DNA of 64,000 nt from Bemisia tabaci (taxonomy: Eukaryota > Arthropoda > Insecta > Hemiptera > Aleyrodidae), in the NCBI RefSeq assembly GCF_918797505.1, contig NC_092793.1, positions 63,421,660 to 63,485,659 on the forward strand. The letters are read 5' to 3'. Shown one piece after another: positions 56,625 to 64,000 of the stretch (within the stretch, counting starts at the first letter, position 1; the number at the start of each line of letters is the position of its first letter). Under the pieces are notes generated by a model. The model was not told where the DNA came from and ran no database searches. It saw nothing but the letters and a program-made list of their open reading frames with translations. Position numbers and translations under genes: made by a program.

Positions 56625-57807
56625 CAGGGTAGGCCAGAAGTTCCAGGACGGTCGGCTAACTTTTGAACGGTTCGAGATAGAAATATGAAACTTTGGGAAT
56701 GTTCCTATCTCAAAATTTTGGTCCCCCCCAAGAGAGGGGGCGGGGGGCCCACAACTTTTTTTTTCAAATGGCAACCCCTATCTTGTGATACCTCATTCGA
56801 AAGACCATAAAAAACTAAGAATTTTGGCGCAAACCGCAGATCAATATCTTAATTTTTGACCGAGTTATGATAGGATCAAAGGTCAAATTTGACCTATTTT
56901 CAAAAAATCACAACTCCGGTTCAAATTATCGTAAAGAAAAAAATAAAACGGGAAAATTTACTAAATTGTGTTAGCTTTTTTGTAAAAATTGCAGAAATCA
57001 CTTCGAACTAATTTTAAGGGGGGGGGGGGTTTCGGACCCCCAAATACGTCAATTCAAAGGTCATTCAATTTTCCAGTGAAATAAGCCAATTTCCCCTAGA
57101 TTTGCCTCCACATTATCTCAGTAAGGTCAAAATCAGTTCAACATTACGTTGGGCTAGTCCCCAAATTTCAGGAAAAGTTAAAAAAAACGCAATTAAAGGT
57201 AATTAAATTTGACCGTTTAAATTGGGTTTTTTTTAACTTTTCCTGAAATTTGGGGACTTGCCCAACGTAATAATGAACTGATTTTGACCTTACTGAGACA
57301 ACGTGGAGGCAAATCTAGGGGAAATTGGCTTATTTCGCGGGAAAATTGAATGACCTTTGTATTGACGTATTTGGGGGTCCGAACCCTCCCCTAAAATTAG
57401 TTCGAAGTGATTTCTGCAATTTTTACAAAAAAGCGAACACAATTAGTAAATTTTCCCGTTTTATTTTTTTCTTTACGATAATTTGAACCGGAGTTGTGAT
57501 TTTTTGAAAATAGGTCAAATTTGACCTTTGATCCTATCATAACTCGGTCAAAAAATAAGATATTGATCTGCGGTTTGCGCCAAAATTCTTAGTTTTTTAT
57601 GGTCTTTCGAATGGAGGTATCACAAGATAGGGGTTGCCATTTGAAAAAAAAAGTTGAGGGCCCCCCGCCCCCTCCCTTAGAGGACCAAAATTTTGACTCC
57701 CCCATAAGATGGTCCCCTTTGAGATAGGAACATTCCCAAAGTTTCATTTTTCTATCTCGAACCGTTCAAAAATTAGCCGACCGTCCTGGAACTTCTGGCC
57801 CACCCTG
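56625..57807. mobile_element. 1.18-kb near-perfect palindromic MITE, TA-flanked
   Basis: The ends CAGGGT(A/G)GGCCAGAAGTTCC pair, and pairing continues almost to the centre (about 57190-57225), giving arms of about 570-590 bp. It is flanked by TA (56623-56624 and 57808-57809) and even by TTA on both sides. No coding capacity. The same terminal style as the elements at 32176 and 47868, though the interior differs. Confidence 0.92.
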
Positions 57808-57828
57808 TATTACTAATACTACTACATA

Positions 57829-57855
57829 TTTCTTTCTTTCTCTCTGTCTCTCGTT

Positions 57856-57887
<32 letters not shown>

Positions 57888-57890
57888 TTT
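57829..57890. repeat. (TTTC)n microsatellite
   Basis: TTTC repeats with one CTCTGTCTC interruption, abutting the palindrome at 56625-57807. Confidence 0.95.
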
Positions 57891-58082
57891 GGCGTGTATA
57901 CGTAGTACATCGCCGTTGAGATCGTTTCGACCCCCTACTCGATACCGTGTAACGCCTGAGTTGCTTACCGGAAAGTGTCCGGCGGGCTCGTTCTGAATCT
58001 TTGAGAGCTTGTAAAAAAGTTACTAATGCTTCAGTCAATTAGGTTGATTGATTTTCGTTATTCTCTGTATTTTCTTACATGG

Positions 58083-58870
58083 GGGCTATGCCTCCTGGCC
58101 GCTACACGGCCCAGCCCCCAGAGGGCGCTTCGCGCTCTCTTAGGTCCGCAACGACGAAAGAACGACCAAAAAATGAAACGCTTTTCATGCCTGAATCTTA
58201 TTTGTCCAATCTTTCTCTAGCCGGGAGCGATTGCACCATTAAGAATCGATTGAAAAAATCGGCATTTATTTCAAACTTTACGCCAAGACTAAAACGAAAC
58301 GAAACGTAATGTTTCGTCGCTTTTTGATTGTCTGAAGCAAAGGAGCGTACCTTCAATTCACTCACCCTACTAACTGACCAAGACTCAACATTTCCCGCTT
58401 AGTTCAAATTTCCGGTTTTGAACTCCCGCCATTTTTTTGGCGGGAATTTCAAATTTTGCCCCCCTTCCTCAGCTCTCGAGTCTACTCTTACAATTACAAG
58501 TGAAGAGAACCTTGGTCAATTTTTCAAATTCTGATTATAGCGGGCTCATCTGGGGGCTATCACCTGTCGAATACCGCAGAAATCATAGGAATCGGCCCAG
58601 TTGAACGCTCAAACGAACTCTGACTAAAATTAAAAATTTACATTGTTAATATCAGAGAATTCGCATCTTTACCACGCAATATAAAAAAAACCTGGGTCAT
58701 ATTTTCAAAATCTGAATATTTCGAACTCATTTAGAGACAATCGCCTGTCGATAGCCGCAAAAATCATGAAAATCAGCCCGGTAGAACGCTGGAACGAAGC
58801 GTTACCAGATATGCAAATTTAGGAGGTCTCGGAGCCTATAGTACAGGTTGTAAATCCTAGAGATGAACGG
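58083..58870 (-). repeat. Dispersed ~0.8-kb repeat, copy 2 (inverted partner of 3840-4655)
   Basis: Reverse-complement match to 3840-4655, including the GC-rich end (GGCCGCTAC...GGGCGCTTCGCGC at 58098-58135), GAATCGATTGAAAAAATCGGC near 58240, GGCGGGAATTTCAAATTTTG at 58439, and two CGCC(T)GTCGA.A.CCGC blocks near 58562 and 58748. Confidence 0.82.
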
Positions 58871-58929
58871 GCTTCGTTATTTAGTTTTTTTTCAATACTT
58901 ATAAATCCGTGCCCCAATTCTTTAAAGGA

Positions 58930-58972
58930 TGTACTCGTGTGTGTGTGTATATATATGTATATATATATATAT
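58930..58972. repeat. TG/TA microsatellite
   Basis: GTGTGTGTG followed by TATATATATG and a TA run. Confidence 0.95.
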
Positions 58973-58984
58973 AATCAGCGACAG

Positions 58985-59151
58985 GCGATGTTGGGGTCCG
59001 TCCCCCCCCTCCTCAAGGGGAGCCCCCCCTGAAAATTTTGGGGGGTAAAAATGTAGCTCCCTTTGACATAGGACCGTCCCCCAAGTTTCAAATCTTTACC
59101 TCAATTAGGTCAAAAGTTAGAGGGGGTGGAAGGGACTTTTGGATCACCCTG
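58985..59151 (-). repeat. Detached outer end of the 47868-type MITE
   Basis: Reverse-complement match to 47868-48040, ending GGATCACCCTG then TA (59152-59153). Only the terminal ~170 bp is present, next to a microsatellite. Confidence 0.8.
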
Positions 59152-59153
59152 TA

Positions 59154-60952
59154 TAACAAAAGCAAACAAACCGATTCGACGGTGGCTGAGCAGTTCAGTA
59201 AGGGGTCTGTTCCACCTATTTTTTTTAAAGTCATTCCCCCATAGTGAGCGTCATTCTGACCTCAATGAATTTTTCTTGGAATTTTTGGAGCCTCCAAACA
59301 CCCCCAAAAAGCACCTTAAAGTTCAAAAAGTTTTGGCGGGAAAATGTACAATTACTAATGGCGAGATAGTATAGCCGTTGTGTGACGTCACAACTGGTAC
59401 TCTTCTTTTGTTAATTTTACAAATACATGAATTTCTCCATAAGGAATAGAGGCAAATTTTCAAAAGGAATTCTCAGACTGCTGGAGCCTACCTCGCATTT
59501 ATCAAATTTTCTTGCGATAATAAACTCTTTACGGTATACTCTCTGTTTGATGAGAACACCCCCAGAAACTTGCAAATCGTATTAAATGATTTATTTATTT
59601 CCGATTTATCAAAGCATGTCACGAAAGTGAGGTTACGTTTACAATCTTATCTGGAATACATGTAAGTTTTATTTTCATGGTAAAACTCACATGTATAACG
59701 TAGTTTTAGTTTCCTCATTACCAGAAACTATCTGCCGTAGCATCATATGGCTTTCTGCATCTACTTCGTTGGATATTGGATCCGTAGATTCTACTTTCCA
59801 TGAAATGTGTCTCTCTCAGCTGCGCTAACTGACTAGCGGAGGGATCTTTAAAATCTCATTCCAACATTATTACTTGTTTAAATCTGTCTGCTCATAAGTA
59901 AATTAGTTGAAAATACTATCAATTTTATGTTAGGTATGATTCTCCGCCAACTGTGCACCAGCTAAAGCCTGTTGGTCGTTTGATTACCCGCCCGGTTGAG
60001 AAGTTATACCCCCTCCGTTCAATCCAGTGCCTGTTGGGATGAATTTAAGGTATTTTGTCGATTAGGTATATAAAACTGATTACGCCAAGTGTATATAAAT
60101 GATATCGATGTCAAATATTTTAGTTAGTTCCCATCATAGTTCTAAAACTTCCAATGAAAGGTAGCTGTCGCAGTAATCGGGATACGGATAAGGAATACTT
60201 CACTCATACATCAAATGTACTGAAATACTGGGACAATTAGTCATCATTAAGAGTCAAATAACGGATATAAATTTAGTTCTACACAATTTCCCCAATACAT
60301 GCGTTGATTTATTTAAACAAAAACGAGAAAATAGCACTAACTTGACCAGCGAAAAGTCGTGAAGGGGGACACAACCTAACTTTCGGCACTTCCTTATAGT
60401 TTCAGTTAGTTTAACTTAGTTTAGTGAGGTATTAAGTTTCAATCTGATGCGATTTTAAAACATCCGTTGATACAGTTGTAAAGTAGAGGATATGAGAAAC
60501 TGCCGACTGCAAGAAAATTTGGTAAAATAAGTTGCAAATTGACCCAAAATCGTGTTAGAAGAACTGCGTTAGATTTCTTATGGGAAAACACAGGTGTATT
60601 GAAACGGCGGGAAATAAGCATACCAGTTGTGACGTAGCCGACCAACGGGAGGCCTCCGTTTGAATTTTGAACTTTATTTAGCTTTTGCAGCTTCAATATC
60701 GAACTAAGCGTGTTAACCACACCAATCGTTTTCTCGTGAAAATTTACTTATGATACATTCATTACTCTCCCAATCCCTCCCGAGTGCTTCTCGATTTCTC
60801 GAATGTGAATATCACTCCTCTGTTTTTTTCAAAACGTCAGCCTCGGTTGATCTGTATGCCATGGTAGTTTTTTGAGAATGCTGGTTCTACTGTTGTGATA
60901 GCGAAAATAGCCGTAAGTGCAAGCTGTGATGAGCCTCGAGACTCATTAGACC
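59154..60952. other. Long unassigned stretch
   Basis: No gene recognised. A small hairpin lies at 59656-59695 (ACATGTAAGTTTTATTTTCATGGTAAAACTCACATGT). AT-rich otherwise. Confidence 0.45.
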
Positions 60953-61150
60953 ATGTGCGAATTTAAGCATTCTGATACATGTTTCTTAGCCAGAGTTTTA
61001 CGTAGAACACAACTCCTGCATCGAAAATTACTGAAATCAACTATAACTATAAGATATCAACGTTTTCATCTCACTCTAGGGGGCTGCGCCCACTGGCCGT
61101 CCCGCGGCCCGACCCGCGGAAGCGCTTGGCGCCTCCAAGCGAAGCGCCGC
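60953..61150 (+). repeat. Partial copy of the 29360 foldback family followed by GC-rich module
   Basis: 60953-61075 matches 29380-29500 (GCATTCTGATACATGTTTCTT, ACGTAGAACACAA). It then joins a GC-rich, self-pairing block at 61078-61150 (GGGGCTGCGCCC, CCGCGGCCCGACCCGCGG), similar in style to 58083-58140 and 20780-20890. Confidence 0.65.
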
Positions 61151-61916
61151 ACAGTGGATCGAGCCAATGGTAAAGGTCGGACATAGGCCCAAAAATGAAA
61201 GTGAAGGAACATAATGTTTCTTGGCATTTTCTTAAAGTAGACTCTTTAGCCGAACATAAAATACCAATATTACATCTGAAAAAAAATTTAAAGCGATGTA
61301 ACGGACGTGTGATACACCGTGTCCACATTGAGGTGAATTTCGGGTACATTTTTAGCCTAGACGTTACTCCTATATTTTAATTATCCTGCATTTTTGTATC
61401 AAATTTTGGGGGTTGTCCTCTATCATTGATGCAATGGGGAGAGAGAAACACCCATTGCCATATTTTTCATCCTTTTTTTTAATACTAATATCAGTGCACA
61501 GACATGGTACCCTAAAAAACCCGGTTTTCCAAATTCAGTGAATGATTTCGACATTGTTTCAGAACATTTCAAAGAAAACCGACCTAGAGGAATGTTCCTT
61601 ATATCCCTAGGAACCAATATCAATTGAGAAGTTTTGCCTTTTTTTGCCTTTTTAGAAGTTAGGCCTATAAATGTGATGACAACTCGCTCCTCGAAAAAAC
61701 CAATATTTGAATTTTAAAGAAAAGTCCTAGTTTTTTGCATCTAGGAAGGCTGGAAGGCTCCCATTGGGTTGGTAACTTACCACCGTTTCGAATTGGCTTT
61801 CGGAATAAATTAGTCATGCCCTCCCCCCCTCTCCCTTCCAACGCCAATAATATCATCTTGCACCACAATCTTGTTCTTTCCATATCGAAAAAAGGAGGGG
61901 ACACTAAGTCAATTGG
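61151..61916. other. Unassigned sequence
   Basis: No gene or repeat recognised. Confidence 0.4.
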
Positions 61917-62055
61917 ACTACATTTTGCAATTTGGAACTATAAATTCTGGCCCGGTTTAAAAACAACGTATGTGCTATTAGTTTCCCTAAGCACATAAGT
62001 GTTTTTCCAGAAGAGCCAGACTTTATAGGTCCAAATTGCAAAATGCAGTGCAATT
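61917..62055. repeat. Small inverted repeat
   Basis: GACTACATTTTGCAATTTGG...ATGTGCT near 61917-61980 pairs imperfectly with AGCACAT...CCAAATTGCAAAATGCAGT near 61991-62048. Confidence 0.75.
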
Positions 62056-62267
62056 GATCGTAGCGCAATTTGATTTCTTTCTTGGTCAATATATGCATCA
62101 ATTTTAGGGATTTGTGACTTTATAAAATTTTACTCTCTCCTCCCTTTCAGTAATTTTTATTCTTTTAAACAAATGTTCCTCTCAACCTCCTTCAATTCTG
62201 CAGAAATGATGCCCTTGGTTTTCATGAAAAATCGTTCGACTTGATTGTTGGTCTGAGTTTTTTACAA

Positions 62268-62526
62268 TTCGTCGCTCTTCTAACGTGAGGGCGTATCTCT
62301 ATTTCCTCATGAGCCCCAGGAAGATGAACTTACGTGTAAAACGGGGTTCACGTTGAAATTGAGATACGCCTTTACGTCAGAGGAGCGACGATTTGAGCGG
62401 TCACCATATCCTCAGATTTGCGTTTGTTGTGAGCCTCCGACCCCAAATTACGGCGAAGAAAAAGCCAAAACTCCTTTTACCGGAAGCTCTGGATCTGCTC
62501 GTCAAGGAACAGTGCTTGGAGCACCC
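62268..62526. repeat. Hairpin and TA-flanked MITE end
   Basis: TCGTCGCTCTTCTAACGTGA with GGCGTATCTCTATTT (62269-62306) pairs with AAATTGAGATACGCC and TCAGAGGAGCGACGA (62355-62392). Downstream, GGAGCACCCTG followed by TA (62520-62532) is a right terminus of the C(A/C)GGGTG type. The left terminus was not found. Confidence 0.65.
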
Positions 62527-64000
62527 TGTATAAGTGGAATATTTCTGCCCCCTCAGTTTTCATTGTGAGTCATAAACTCTCTTTTTTATTTTAATTAAGT
62601 TTTGCTTTGTACCTGAACAGCTCACTTAACCGCATCGTATCCAGCTAGTAAATTTTGGAAGCGGGGGAAGGGGGGGGGGCATTGCTTGTTTAAAAATATT
62701 CACATTGAGTTTACAGCAAAATAAAAGAAGAAAACAAAATATTTGTAGCTCAGCAGAAACAAATAAAATAATAATTAATCGCAATAATTATTAGAGCATT
62801 TACTATTTTTTGAAGAGTTTCAAAGAGGAAAAAAAATCAATTTTTCCTACAAACCGCTGACTTTAACGCCTTTTCAATATGATATTCAGCTTTCTCGTGA
62901 AAAATTACCGTAGAAAACATATATTTGTGTATCATATGGCGGTTGACAGTCACACGATAACCCTATGTCCGCGCCGCCCTATCCTTCGATCCACAGTGCG
63001 CCGCAGTGTCACGGATTTCTTTACTTAAGAGAAAAGACAATATAAAGAAACACGAACGACAAATATGTACTTTTCGGTAGTTAAGTCGCAGAGCAACCAC
63101 GTGATCTTCCTGAATGCAACTTTTTTGATGTCGCGAGAAGAATGTAATTTTACAGAATCGCGGAGGGACTAAATACTCTTCAATGCACTGGATCTCAATT
63201 CTATGTTTAATTCCCGCATTTTCATTCATGCGCATTTGAATGAAACCATGCGAATGAAGCTTCGTTATTAATTGCGCATTCATGACCGCAGTACAAGGAA
63301 ACTTTTTTTTTATTCCTGGTGTACAATGAAGTATTTAAAACAAATTAATTTGAAATCGTCCAAATACTCAATGTGTCGCGGAAGATGTCTAGTTTGGAGA
63401 GAAACAAAGGAAACTGCCTCGATCACCATTCATACCTCGGGTGAACCTCTCGGAACCCGTCGGAGGAGAGATTTATGGGCCTTTTAGGACGCTGTCGTCT
63501 GTTCCAAAAACATCAAAGACACTCGTTTGTCTTTCAAAACAATTCGTGCTATTTCTGCACAATCTGACAACCAAATTTTTGGTCCCAGTTTCGCAAATCT
63601 GGGAAACAGGCGATTACTCTCGGCTGGGTGAAAATGTCAAAAATTGGGTTTTGAGGTGCACGTGTGCGTGTAAGGCTCCGTCGATGGGTAGAAAGGTTTA
63701 TGTCGATAATTAAATGGTATGCTCTGTACACCTTCACGTAGACACGGTGATTTTTTTAGATTTTTCGTGATAACTCGACCAATTATGAACATTTTATGGA
63801 CAAAAAGCTTCAATATAACTGATTCAGCTCGCACTTTCATCATGACGAATTTCAAGTTCATAGAATCAATATTTGTCACGAAGTAGGCTAAAATAGATTT
63901 GCCGATTTTTCGCAATAACTCGGCTAAAAATGAAAAATTCAAAGAAGAAGATCGAGCCATGTTACAGCATTTAAGGTGTCACACCTCCGTAAAATTTCCA
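62527..64000. other. Unassigned sequence to the window end
   Basis: No gene or repeat recognised. The frames at 63272-63960 overlap on both strands and show no domain. Confidence 0.4.

Overview
This window looks like a repeat-rich intergenic or heterochromatic stretch of an arthropod nuclear genome, most probably an insect. The signs are remains of non-LTR and Ty1/copia retrotransposons, mariner and hAT-type DNA elements, interstitial TTAGG-like stretches (the insect telomere unit), long G/C homopolymers, and no operon-like gene packing. I cannot name the species; a hemipteran is only a guess. I found no host gene that I can identify. Three short open stretches (35304-35612 minus, 36383-36568 plus, 52404-52516 plus) are the best candidates for host-gene fragments. 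I saw no tRNA or rRNA gene.

Nearly all the supportable content is mobile DNA, much of it nested and datable from target-site duplications (TSDs) and undisturbed sister copies. 0-8 kb: an 8-bp-TSD hAT-like MITE (2761-3184) inside a dispersed repeat, and a repeat at 3840-4655 whose inverted partner lies at 58083-58870. 8.3-11.5 kb: a 3.2-kb non-coding element with terminal inverted repeats (TIRs) and a 250-bp hairpin. 11.7-14.3 kb: a foldback cluster holding two further MITEs. 15.4-16.3 kb: a deleted mariner with the C-terminal end of its transposase. 16.7-18.5 kb: a 5'-truncated R1/jockey-like LINE with A-rich tail and 12-13-bp TSD. 19.9-22.0 kb: a foldback element built from a 15-bp unit, then a broken copia gag interrupted by an 887-bp insertion.

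25-35 kb: a GC-rich repeat whose partner at 51.2-51.9 kb has one half inverted; a perfect 162-bp inverted repeat between 13-bp direct repeats; a second copy of the 8.3-kb element split by a 1.4-kb TA-flanked foldback MITE; and a 189-bp tandem duplication. 38.9-45.6 kb: very long palindromes, including a five-level nest: a TA-flanked MITE holds a 4.6-kb long-TIR element with 9-bp TSD, which holds a 3-bp-TSD element, which holds both a LINE fragment and a MITE. 46.1-47.8 kb: a second, longer copy of that LINE with 11-bp TSD and one in-frame stop. 47.8-63 kb: further TA-flanked palindromes (47.9, 56.6, 59.1 kb), a second mariner remnant, a 2-kb foldback with G-rich tandem units, and microsatellites.

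The genes do not work together as a pathway. The retrotransposon reverse transcriptases are all truncated or interrupted, and the palindromic elements are non-autonomous, presumably mobilised by enzymes encoded elsewhere. The window is mainly a record of successive insertions.
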